Of a stretch of 64,000 nt of DNA, positions 10,406-20,469 are shown piece after piece. Position 1 is the first letter of the stretch, and every line of letters begins with the position of its first letter. Location: assembly GCF_002575655.3 (NCBI RefSeq), contig NC_053037.3:141619207-141683206 (forward strand), given 5' to 3'. Origin of the DNA: Aegilops tauschii subsp. strangulata (taxonomy: Eukaryota > Streptophyta > Magnoliopsida > Poales > Poaceae). The translations under genes and the position numbers were made by a program. Below the pieces are notes generated by a model that did no database searches, was not told the DNA's origin, and was given only the letters and a program-made list of their open reading frames with translations.

Positions 10406-11023
10406 GGTACAGATGATAAGTTTGCTAACTACTAAAGTAAAGTGGAATTTGTCCATGTTATACAAGTAAATTAAGGTGATTGTTTATCATACGGGTAAGG
10501 TTGGATGAAGGGTGGTAGGAACAGGTGCTCCTCCTAGAGCATGTGTGTGTGAGATGGAGTCTTAGTGTGTGTGTGTGGGTGTGTGTGTGTGTGAGAGAGA
10601 GAGATGGAGTCTTAGTGTGTGTGTGTGTGATGGAGTCTTAGTGTGTGTGTGTTTGTGTGTGTGAGGGGGTGGGTGGGTGGGTGCATGCATGTGCATGTGT
10701 GTGTGTGTGTGAGTGTGTATGTGTGTGTGTGTGTCGCGGGGTCCTCGGTGGCGGATGTAATTTAAGTGTGCATGGCTTCATCATAGAGAGGTGATGTGTA
10801 TGGCAGAGGCCACCAACGATGGGGTGCGAGAGAGAAAATGCCCGTAGAGAGGGAAGAGAAGGTGTGTGCGCGTGAGAGGAGTCGACATCGAGAGAACGTG
10901 TTTGTTCGAGAGACACCGAGGAAGACTACTATATATCGATGGTGCATGTAGGCGGGAATTAAACGAAGGGATGGTCTTATTGGTTTCGGGGATATAGGGG
11001 AAGAGTGAGAGGGGGGGTAGCTA
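10406..11023. repeat. GT/GA-rich low-complexity block
   Basis: Positions 10,535-10,735 are (TG)n runs interspersed with GATGGAGTCTTAG, which recurs three times. 10,800-10,920 is GA-rich. On the opposite strand this is the same CA/CT-type composition as 26,600-27,800 and 61,780-62,100. Frames across it encode His/Thr repeats and are not genes. Confidence 0.8.
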
Positions 11024-12330
11024 CACTACAAAAAAAATACACTTTCGTGATGATACGTGTTTGTCACAGTAGGTCGCATTTTTTGTCATGCATGTACATC
11101 CATGACAATTTTATGACAGAATCAAGATAGTCATACCTGTGTTGTCGTAGAAGTGTTCCATGACATTACCAAAATGATCATCACGGAAGTGTCCACTTCC
11201 ATGACGATAAATCACGCGTCACAGAAGTGCTTTCGTCAAGGGTGACCGACACGTGGCATCCACCGTAACGGAACGCCGTTAAGCTATCGGTCCGATTTTG
11301 GATCCGATAACCCGCTAACAGCCCCGACCAATGGGGATTTTCCACGTGTAAAATCATCATTGGCTGGAGGAAACACGTGTCGGCTCACCGTTGGGACAGA
11401 TGTCATCCACTCATTGGACCGAAGGCGCCTATGATACGTCGACACGTGGCACGGCCGAACAGAGGCCCATTCCTGTGAAAAGGCTAGCCCGTTTGACTTG
11501 GTTAAAAGGTGGCGGGCCGGCCCACGGAAAGCCTGTTAACGGCCTGTTCGCATATAGCCCATTTACAGCCCGCTAACCTAGGGCCCGTTACGACCTATCT
11601 GAATTAGGCCCAGTAGCGTCATCTGGGCCGTCCAATATGATTCCAGCCCATTTTAAGTTCCGGCCCATGTATGGCCCTGACGTCTTTCGGCCCATATGAG
11701 GCCCTTTGTAACTCTTGGCCCATTAACGGCCCGTGGTGAAACTGGCCTGTAATGAAGAGTGTATCACTTTATACCCATTAACGGCCCATTAATCCATTGG
11801 GCTGTTTGTAGCCCATGTTATCTTTCGGCCTTCTCAGGGCCCATTTATTCTTGGGCTCATTTCCAGCATTCGGTTACTTACGGCCCGTTACTGCCATTTT
11901 CTGCTTATGGGCCAAATTCAGCCCGTGGTTACAGTCGGCCCGTTTGTGGCCCATTAATATGTTGGGCCATTTTCATAGCGTCATCAAATCTGGCCTATTA
12001 ACGACGGCATGTTATGGTCGGCCCATGAACGGACGACTCCAACTCTAGCCCGTTTACGGCCATAATGCGGTCTGTTTTTGGCCCATGTTTGGCCAATCGA
12101 TCATACGGCCCGTCTAAGGCCCATTGATGATACGGCCCGTAGAAGGCCCATTGTTTCTACGGACCATAGAAGGCCCATTGTTTCTACGGCCCGTAGGAAG
12201 CCCAGTGTCACTACAGTAAATATGTAGCCCATGGCCTGTTAAAGGCGGGAAACTACTATAGGTTTAGACCTGCTAATGGCTCAAGATGATTATAGGCCCA
12301 CGTTTAGGCCCATATGAGTAACGGGCCGGC
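11024..12330. mobile_element. CACTA-type terminus with GGCCC-rich subterminal block
   Basis: CACTACAAAAAAAATACAC at 11,024 has the CACTA signature, followed by short words in both orientations (TGTCATG, CATGACA, TTCCATGACG) typical of subterminal repeats. From about 11,500 to 12,330 the sequence is a dense array of GGCCCATT, ACGGCCCG and related words on both strands. I could not find a matching inverted end ending in TAGTG, so the right terminus is lost or outside what I can align. The minus-strand exons at 12,574-14,196 probably belong to this element. Confidence 0.5.
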
Positions 12331-13255
12331 CTGAAGACCGACAACACTGAGATCCACTGAACCTTCCGGTCTAAATTACAGCATACCGACCAAAGAATAA
12401 ACCTAGACTATACAACAAAGAAATTACGGCATATTACATCCACTGGGAATCAAAGTCCGCTACCGGTGATAATAAAGCGCAACATAACCGCAGATTACAT
12501 ACACTGGGCATCAAAGGTCGCCACCAGTGCATATAAACGCGCCGATAAAAGAATATACAAAACTGAGAGCACTTCAGAAGGCACTAGACCTGGCAAGCTC
12601 GGGCCCTGCAAGCAGCCGAACAAGCTGATGAGACCTAAGTTGTGTCAACGATAGATGCTTCATCCCTAGCTGTATGGCACCATAGTGCGCAAGGCAGTCC
12701 CCTAACATCTTCATCACATCTTTGACTTCAATTCGGAGCTGAGCTGAAGCAAGCCTTTCCGCTTTAAGTTGAGACTGAAGAAGTCGAACTGATTGAGGCA
12801 GCGACTGCACAGAGGTTGTCTCACACCTGCTGGTGAGTAGCTTCAACTCACTGTCTTCATCAAGATAGGACCTTGGGGTCATCTCGCTATCCTCAAGATG
12901 GTTTGGCTCACTATCTTTCCTGAAGTTTTGCCTGGCATAAGAGATACAACTATGAAAGAGAAACAAGGAGACACGTAACAGGTTTCACAATTATATAAGC
13001 AAATAAATTGATCTGTTCTGCATAAGGAACATGTTTTTACAACTACAATTTAAAATTGGTAGTTGTTGCAAACATCCAATCAGATGTAAACAGCAGTGGA
13101 GGAAATGATGCCTATCCAAATCTATACAAGAACAAAGTTCGAAGGCTTGAGAAGGATGAACTTACATTACATGTTAACACGGGCTGGACAAAGCCCTTCT
13201 CCATGTTGATGGAAAGATAATTCAATAAATTCCCCAAAGAAAATTCTTTATAAGC

Positions 13256-13875
13256 GTTGCCATTATTCTACATTTTGCAAAGAGTAAATATAGATCAAAT
13301 AATATTGGAAGAAATAGAGGATAATGAAGCTCAGGTGCAGACTGATGATACATAATCAAATAGCAATTAATTAAGTACAGTGTTACAAGGCAAAAGGTAC
13401 TGACAAGAGGAATGCAGACATCAACCTGTGCAGTGGCATTGGCTTTATTTAACATTTTGGTAAGAGTAAATGTAGATATGATAATTTGGAGAAAGTGGAG
13501 GGCAGGGCATATAAGATGCAGAGTAATGCTAGACAATCAACTATCTCGCGATGCATGTACAGTAATACCACCACCGTCCTTATTAGTTGTCGCTCAAATG
13601 GATGTATCTAGCACTATTAAGTTCTAAATACATCCAATTGATCAACAATTAATTCGATACAGAGGGAGTACATGACAACATGTACTTACATGAGCAATCC
13701 AAAACTTCATAACCATTGTGTTAATTCTACATTTATCTAAGAGTAAATATAGATCTTATAATTTCAAGCAAAGGGAGGATAAAGAAGCGAACATTTACAG
13801 TGATGCTACATAATCAAACAGCAATGAGTGTAAGTATGCTGACAAAGGGCAAGAGGTACTGACAAGAGCAATGCA
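13256..13875. repeat. three diverged tandem copies within a B1 intron
   Basis: Copies at about 13,256-13,415, 13,420-13,530 and 13,715-13,875 share AAGAGTAAATATAGAT or a one-base variant. Two of them share GGTACTGACAAGAG and ATACATAATCAAA. They lie between the two B1 exons. Confidence 0.7.
13572..13669. mobile_element. degraded Stowaway MITE
   Basis: ACCGTCCTTATTAGTTGTCG and TCAAATGGATGTATCTAG are the left half of a common Triticeae Stowaway family. The right half is diverged, ending ATACAGAGGGAGTA. It sits between the second and third intronic repeat copies. Confidence 0.65.
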
Positions 13876-14414
13876 GAGCCTAGTATTGTCGTGAGATCCT
13901 ATGATCCTTTGAGCAAGATTCATCTGAAATTAGTTTTCATACAAGAGAGAAGGTAAGGCACATGCAGAAATTTAGGAGTTCAAATTTTGAATTGATATCA
14001 TAGACAGTACCTGACGCTGGGCTGTCAGTAGTTCTAATAGGGGTTTGGCCACTTGAGTAGGGGTAAAGTCTGTTATAGTTGGGCCTGTGTTTTCTGTGGC
14101 TGCTGATCTATCTGATTTAACAGGCATCACTACCTTCTCCAAATACCTAGTTTGTACTCCTTGAGGATCTGCAATCACCCTCTTCCTTTTGGACATCTAT
14201 TACGAAAGAACAACATTTGACTGGAAAAACATAGTATGACGACACATGGAATAGGTACAGAAAATGGATAGGTATGGCATATACTCATATATGATGCTTA
14301 AACTAAGCAGATGGTGTAACAAAGTAGAAGTAATGCAAGAGGTCAGATGCAAAATATGTGCGACCTACAACCTTGCCAAGTTAGAGCATGCACCTTGCAC
14401 TACTGGAATCAACT

Positions 14415-14940
14415 TCTTTGCCGTCCGCCATGGCGGACGGCAAAGGCATGGATCACGGACGGCAAACGTCTTTGTCGTCCGCCAGCAGACGGCAAACTGT
14501 CCGTCTGAACACGTGCCAGCAAAGGCCTTCTTTGCCGTCGCTTCCAGTAAGCGGACGGCAAAGGATTTTGCCGTCCGCCATCCTAGGCCAGCAGACGGCA
14601 AATACAACGGACGGCAGTGCAGTGGCGTGAGAGCCGTTAGGGGGTTAACGACGCTCTTTGCCGTCTGCCAGCAGACGACAAAGAGTCAAAGCTCTTTGGC
14701 GTCCGCTGACAGACGGCAAAGAGCTCAGCTAGGCAGTGCTGGGAAGCTGCCACGTGGCCAGCTATGCCGTCCGCTGGCAGACGGCAAAGTGATTTGAATC
14801 TTTGCCGTCCTCGAACAGACGGCAAAGTGACCAAATAGGCAGCCAGTGTTGCCAGGTTTTACAGGTAGCTGCCATGTGTCCTCTTTGCCGTCTGCTAGTG
14901 GACGGCAAAGGTCTTTGCTGTCAGCTAGCAGATGGCAAAT
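14415..14940. repeat. left subterminal repeats of the CACTA element
   Basis: About 15 copies of TTTGCCGTC or its complement GACGGCAAA, in clusters with CCGCC/CTGCCAGCAGACGG partners, so adjacent copies can pair into stems. The right-end counterpart is 20,170-20,460. Confidence 0.85.
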
Positions 14941-15239
14941 AGGCTACATATCCCCTGTTTTTATTTGAATCCATTTAATTTCACAGGAATTCACACACAT
15001 ATATACATATTTTTTTCACATGCACAGCAGACATATGATGTATCCAACACATAGCTCCATCCATGACAACATACATACATAATAAGAAACAGAGTTCTAT
15101 CCATACATATTACAGTAACATCACAATGTTCATCCAACACATTGTTCCATGCATCCATATAACAAGTTCCACATTTTTCATCGATACAAACGAAAAAAAG
15201 AAAAGGGAAACAAGCACTCCATCCATGCAAGCTTTCATA

Positions 15240-16300
15240 TAGTGAAATAAATCTGCAAAATGGGAAACGAGAAAGTTAGAAGAAGAAGACTAGAATCAGA
15301 AGAAGAAGAAGAAAATGAAGAAGAAGAAGTAAGCATACTTAGGTAAAATGGAGCTAACCTAGCTAATTGTGCCATTTTTGAGTGAACTAAGCATATTATG
15401 CCATTTTTGATATAACTTAGAGCTAACTTCATTTTGGAGAAAAGAAGAAAACTAGAAGAAGAAGAAGAAGACTAGAAGAAGAACTTCTTCTTCTTCTTTT
15501 CTTCTTCTTCTTCTTCTTCTTCTTCTTCTTCTTCTTTTCCTCCTATTCCTTCTTTTCTTCCTCTTCCTGGATTTTCTTCATCTTATTATGTCATTTGTGG
15601 ACTAAGTAGGCTAAATTATGTCATAAATGAACTAAATAGGCTAAATAAGAAGAAAAATGCCATTTTTGAGCTTTCCTAGCTAATTATGCCATTTTTGACC
15701 TAACTAAGCATATTATGAGATATAACTTGGAGCTTACTTCATTTTGGACCTTCTTTTTCTTCTTCTTCTTCTTCTTCTTCTTCTTCTTCTTCTTCTTCTT
15801 CTTCTTCTTCTTCTTCTTCTTCTTTTCTTCCTATTCCTTCTTTTCTTCCTCTTCCTTGATTTTCTTCATCTTATTATGTCATTTGTGGACTAAATAGGCT
15901 AAATTATGTCATAAATGGACTAAATAGGCTAAATAAGAAGAAAAATGCCATTTTTGAGCTTACCTAGCTAATTATGCCATTTTTGACCTAACTAAGCATA
16001 TTATACCATTTTTGATATAACTTAGAGCTAACTTCATTTTGGAGAAGAAGAAGAAGAAAACTAGAAGAAGAAGAAGAAGAAGGAGAAGAAGACGAAGACT
16101 AGAAGAAGAAGAATAAGATCTTCTTCTTCTCCTTCTCCTTCTCCTTCTTCTTCTTCTTCTTCTTTTCTTCCTATTCCTTCTTTCCTTCCTCTTCCTTGAT
16201 TTTCTTCATCTTATTATGTCATTTGTGGACTAAATAGGCTAAATTATGTCATAAATGGACTAAACACGCTAATTAAGAAGAAAAATACCGTTATCACGGA
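15240..16300. repeat. three tandem units with opposed GAA and TTC tracts
   Basis: The anchor TTATTATGTCATTTGTGGAC recurs near 15,583, 15,871 and 16,211, preceded each time by a TTC-rich tract and followed by ATGCCATTTTTGA words. In the first and third units a GAA tract (15,440-15,483; 16,040-16,105) directly precedes a TTC tract (15,484-15,540; 16,118-16,165), forming long imperfect palindromes. The region is 3' of the element's gene. Confidence 0.85.
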
Positions 16301-19300
16301 GGTGTAGGAATGGTCAGGGCTGCGCCAGTGCCAGACGGAGGTGAAGGACCGGTCGGGGTTCCGGCATTGGCAGAAGGAGTGGTCGATGCTTGTCGAGAGC
16401 CATGCTGCACCAAAGATCATTTCCCATAATGTCTCGTTAGTAAGTTCGCAAACTGAAATGTGAATAGTAGTAAGCAATGACCATTCAAATCAAACTCACC
16501 GTGGTCGCCGGAGCAATCTGGGACATCGGCGGAGGGGCCTGACCGTTTTTCTCGCACAAGCTCTGCACATTTGGTTCTCACGAGTCAGTCATATTAGATA
16601 GTAATGCGAACATTACGTGCATGTTTGGGCTAATATGCACAAGAAACGTACCATGATGAGCTCGTATAGGGCCCAGTTAGCGCTGTCGTTCCGGTTCCTC
16701 TCCTCCTCCAACAGCTTAGCCGTCCTCTCCTCCATCTCCCTCTCCCCCGCCTCCCTTTGTGCCTCCCTTTTTGCCTCCTCCACAAGCTGCTTCGTCTTCA
16801 ATCTCTCTTTCTCAATAATAGCCTGGAACACACCACTCCTCGTTAGCATTGTAATCATCGACGGACGCACACACAATGTAATGGAGGAAAGGTGAGAGAG
16901 TCTGTATAACTAACCACCATGGTGATCTCCGCGGGCCATGCACGAGGCGTTATCTCAGGATCAGATCTACTCAAGCGCTTCTTGATCTGCGGGAGAGTCT
17001 TAGGACAACGTATCAGTCCATCACCAATGGCTAGAGAGCCATGGGATCTCCCGCCACCAGATATCATCACCAGCTCTCTATCAAAAGGATCCTGGCTCGG
17101 GTTAAAGTCCTCCCCTTTCCTCGCCTTCCCCTCGTGTCTGTACTTCACAAGCTTGTGGTGGGAGGTCTTGTTGGTGAAGCTCTCTGGATCATCTAGGCCA
17201 GACTCCATGAATGGCTTGGCCTTCTTGTACGGGGCCATATGGGCCATGCCATAGAGGTCGAACAGACCTGGCACAGGCTTCTTGTGGTGGTGCACCTGAG
17301 AGAGAGGAACAAAATATTAGTTAAGGGCTCAAGCTAGCATGAAGAATGATATTGCTATATAAATAGGTCATTTTGGAGCTAAGAAAGGTTATTATGTCAT
17401 TTTCGAGGAAAATAAGCTAAGTTTAGGTCATTTTCGAGGTAACCAAGATTATTATGCCATTTTTGACCAAAGTATGCTAATTATGTCATTATTGAGCTAT
17501 CCAAGGTTATTATGTCATTTTAGAGCTAACTATAGCATATTTAGTCATTTTATAGAGCTATCTAAGGTTATTATGTCATTTTAGATCTAAATATGTCATA
17601 AATGAACTATCCAAGGTAGTTATGCCATTTTTAACTGACTAAGCATATTAATTAAGTCATTTTGGAAGGGATAAATGCTAGCATGAAGAATGAATTGCAT
17701 GAATCATGTAGCAAACCACATACCCAGTTATCCCCGTACTCAAACAGGTTGGAGCTCCCTTGATGGTGTGGCACACCTTCCATTTGGTCGCGCTTATCCT
17801 TGGCCCTTTGGTGTTCGACTTTCCATTGGGCAGAGCACCACGCATCCACCAACGCCTCCCAACAGTCCATCTTATCCACACACCATCTAGGGGGCACCTA
17901 AGTGAGTCAAGAGAAATTTCAGCGCTACGCCTATGAATCAAATCAAGAAAACTAAGTTCAAGGCCTTAAGAATAGGTAATTACCTGCATGTACTTCTCCT
18001 TACTCAAAAACTTGCTGCGACACTTCTGCTTGCCCCTCCTAAAACCCTTCGAGGCGTAGTAGTCTCGAACGGCCTGCACCCGAGCCTCGTGCCTTAAGTT
18101 CTGAAGTAGGCGCTTGCACTCATTTTTGACAACCATACACGCGGCCTCTTGCTCTCCCTCTGAAACCCTGTAGAAGGTCTGCAATCAAACAAGGCAACAC
18201 TGATTAGTACAATCACTAGGGTGGCGGCGAGGAAGGCGTAACAGCCTTCCTACCTCTCCCGCTGCCACGTCCACCTATAGCAGGCTTCTTCGTCCTCCCC
18301 CGACCTCTCCCAGCCGAAGAAGAAGCGCCCGCCGCAGTTGTCTGCATATTGTCTAGCAGCGGTCTCCGGAGGGGCTGGGCTGGAATAATGGAACCACCCC
18401 TCCCAGTAGCACTCGCAGGAGGATCGGGGCGCTCTGGACCCTTGCCCACCATCCTGTCAACACCTGCAATGACAAAAAGTAAACGAAATTAGTACAACAT
18501 AAAAAATTTGGATACCTGACATGAACATAATAATATGTATATAATTTAAGTGTATCATAATCATGACCATAATAAAAATACACCCGATCAACACAAATAT
18601 ATATGGGGTCGGGGTGTGGTGTCAGGGTGTCGGGGTGTCGGGGTCGGGGTGTTGTGCCGGGGTGTCGTGTCGGGGTCGGGGTGTGGTGTCAGGGTGTCGG
18701 GGGTCGGGGTAAGGGTGGGTGTGGTGTCAGGGTGTCGGTGGTCGGCGTGTCAGGTGTCGGGGTGTCGGTGGTCGGGGTCGGGGTCGGGGTGTGGTGTCAG
18801 GGTGTCGGGGTCGGGGTGTCATGCTGGGGTGTCGTGTCGGGGTCGGGGTGTCGGGCTTCGGGGTGTGGTGTTAGGGTGTCGGTTGGTTGGGGGTCGGGGT
18901 CGGGGTCGGGGTGTGGTGTTAGGGTGTCGGGGGTCGGGGTCGGGGTGTCGTGCCGAGGTGTCGGGGTGTCGATCGGGTGTCGGGGGTCGGGGTCTCTTTT
19001 TTCCTTTTCTTCTTCTTCTCTTCTTCTTCTTCTCCTCCTCTCCTCTTTCTTCTTCTTCTTCTTCTTCTTCTTCTTCTTCTTCTTCTTCTTCTTCTTCTTC
19101 TTCTTCTTCTTCTTCTTCTTCTTCTTCTTCTCCTCCTCCTCCTCCTCCTCTCCTCTTTCTTCTTCTTCTTCTTCTTCTTCTTCTTCTTCTTCTTCTTCTT
19201 CTTCTTCTTCTTCTTCTTCTTCTTCTTCTTCTTCTTCTTCTTCTTCTTCTTCTTCTTCTTCTTCTTCTCCTCCTCCTCCTCCTCCTCCTCCTCCTCCTCT

Positions 19301-20197
19301 TCCTCTTCTTCTTCTTCTTCTTCTTCTTCTTCTTCTTCTTCTTCTTCTTCTTCTTCTTCTTCTTCTTCTTCTTCTTCTTCTTCTTCTTCTTCTTCTTCTT
19401 CTTCTTCTTCTTCTTCTCCTTTTGCCTCTTCTTCTTCTTTTCTTCTTTCTTTTTCTCCCTCCTCCTGTTCCTTCCTCCTCCTTCTACTTCTTCTTCTAAA
19501 CTAAAACTAATCTAAAATAAACTAAACTAAAAATAAACTAAAACTAATCTAAAATAAACTAAACTAAAATAAACTAAAACTAATCTAAAATAAACTAAAC
19601 TAAAATAAACTAAAACTAATCTAAAATAAACTAAAGTAAAATAAACTAAACTAAAACAGAAACTAAACTAAAAGAAACACAAAGAAACTAATTAAACAAA
19701 AAAAGGGGAGGAGCTCACCTGGTGGAGGGGGAGGCCGGACGGCTGGGGCGGCCGCTGGAGGAGGCGGCGACCCGGTGGAGTGGGAGGCCGGACGGCCGTG
19801 GCGGGACGAGGCGGGGACGGCCACGGTGGGACGGGGCGGGGATGGCCGCGGTGCGGCTACCCGACGTGGAAGAGGCGGCGGGGTAGCGGTGGAGGTCGGG
19901 GAGGGGTGCGGGGCGGCCGGCTTTGCCGGACGGGGTCGGCGGCAACGGTGCGGGCCGGTGTGGGTGGGGGACGGCGATGGAGGGGAGGGGGCGGGGGCGG
20001 GGCGACGTGGAAGGGGCGGCGGGGGTGCGGTGGAGGTCGGGGGCCGCAGGGGAGGGGTGCGGGGCGGCGGGGCGGCCGGCTACGGCAGACGGGGTCGGCG
20101 GCGGCGGCGCGGGTGTGGGTGGGGAGGAATGGGAGAGTGGAGAGAAGAGAGGGGGCGGGACGGCCGTTAACGTACCCGCCTCTTTGCCGTCAGCCAA
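16250..20197 (-). CDS. CACTA ORF1 protein, Ptta/En/Spm (Transposase_24) family
   Basis: Multi-exon gene read on the minus strand. Exons: about 20,197-19,720 (proline-rich, GC-rich, donor GTGAGC); about 18,464-18,240 (acceptor CATTGCAG; Arg/Gly-rich RGRGRTKK); 18,178-17,990; 17,898-17,729; 17,297-16,918; 16,823-16,651; about 16,540-16,500; and a last exon near 16,450. The 17,898-17,729 exon (WEALVDAWCSAQWKV) and the following one (start of the 17,297 exon to SHHKLVKYRHEG) match the plant transposase Ptta/En/Spm pattern, in which W..LV..W and a conserved HHxGS are followed by a basic region. The 16,823 exon is a charged coiled coil (KQLVEEAKREAQREAG). In CACTA elements this product binds subterminal repeats and acts with TnpD. 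Intron 1 would hold the TTC tract and the G-rich minisatellite. Exon 1 and the end of exon 2 are uncertain. No stop interrupts the core exons. Confidence 0.7.
17330..17690. repeat. intron made of short ATTATGTCATTTT repeats
   Basis: About eight loose copies of a 40-50 bp unit (AGGTTATTATGTCATTTT and variants) lie between two exons of the CACTA gene. They are related to the ATTATGCCATTTTTG words in 15,350-16,010. Confidence 0.75.
18605..18995 (+). repeat. G-rich minisatellite (GGGGTGTC / GGGGTC)n
   Basis: About 390 bp of GGGGTC, GGGGTGTC and GTGGTGTCAGGGTGTC units, all with the G-rich strand on plus. Runs of four Gs recur every 6-8 bases, which could fold into G-quadruplexes on the plus strand. 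In the sense of the CACTA gene this is a C-rich intron. Confidence 0.9.
19000..19495 (+). repeat. long TTC/TCC microsatellite
   Basis: Almost 500 bp of polypyrimidine. Pure TTC runs lie at about 19,047-19,131, 19,157-19,267 and 19,306-19,416, separated by TCC runs. The gene sense strand would read GAA/GGA. Frames across it give poly-Ser, poly-Leu or poly-Phe and are not proteins. Confidence 0.95.
19496..19690. repeat. AAACTAAACTAAAATAAACT tandem repeat
   Basis: Roughly four units of about 38-47 bp made from AACTAATCTAAAATAAACTA words follow the TTC tract, still inside intron 1 of the CACTA gene. Confidence 0.85.
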
Positions 20198-20460
20198 CGG
20201 TCGGCAAAGTTTCTTTGCCTTCCGCTTGCGGACGGCAAAGAGGTGGGGCCGGTGGGCTTGAGTTGGTTAAACAATAACTGGACCCACCCACCTCTTTGCC
20301 ATCTGCTAGCGGACGGCAAAGAACAGGGTGATGGCAAAGACTTTGTTTGCCATCAGCCACATCTTTGTCGTCCGTTTTCTTGTGGCTGACGGCAAAGACC
20401 TTCTTTGCCGTCAGCAAGCGGACGACAAAGAATTGGCAGACGACAAAGAAGTGGATTCCA
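20170..20460. repeat. right subterminal repeats of the CACTA element
   Basis: Copies of TTTGCCGTC and GACGGCAAA (some with GACGACAAA or GATGGCAAA changes) next to the right terminal inverted repeat. Confidence 0.85.
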
Positions 20461-20469
20461 GTAGTGTTG

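Larger units (their letters stand above)
12574..14196 (-). pseudogene. transposon gene B1, 3' exons (TnpA-like, degenerate)
   Basis: Two minus-strand exons can be read. One is 14,196-14,011, starting MSKRKRVIADPQ and ending CAG|GTACTG. The other is 12,931-12,574, opened by an acceptor (ATGCCAG|G) and ending in TGA. The last exon encodes a heptad-like leucine-rich segment (about VQSLPQSVRLLQSQLKAERL) typical of the C-terminal coiled coil in plant CACTA ORF1 products. It corresponds in position and character to last exons at 23,447-23,800 and 52,363-52,802. No Ptta/En/Spm core domain lies between the two exons, so the gene is internally deleted or rearranged. The CACTA element at 14,398-20,466 interrupts it further upstream. 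Assignment to a transposon rests on layout and similarity to gene C, not on a domain match. Confidence 0.45.
14398..20466 (-). mobile_element. complete CACTA element, 6,069 bp, TSD TTG
   Basis: Left end CACTACTGGAATC and right end (reverse complement) CACTACTGGAATC are identical over 13 bp and remain similar for about 28 bp. Each side is flanked by TTG (14,395-14,397 and 20,467-20,469), the 3 bp duplication expected for CACTA transposons. Subterminal regions (14,415-14,940 and 20,170-20,460) carry many copies of TTTGCCGTC in both orientations, the presumed transposase-binding sites. The element encodes one minus-strand gene. I see no TnpD/Transposase_21 catalytic gene, so it is probably non-autonomous or internally deleted. 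Confidence 0.93.

Noticed and set aside
10535..10920. His/Thr-rich minus-strand ORF
   Set aside because: Pure product of the (TG)n tract.
18550..19515. Three overlapping long plus-strand frames (184-321 codons) with Gly/Val then poly-Ser, poly-Leu or poly-Phe
   Set aside because: They are translations of the G-rich minisatellite and the TTC microsatellite in three frames. No start context or domain.
19775..20277. Gly/Arg-rich plus-strand frames near the right CACTA end
   Set aside because: They are antisense to the Pro-rich first exon of the CACTA gene and run into the subterminal repeats.
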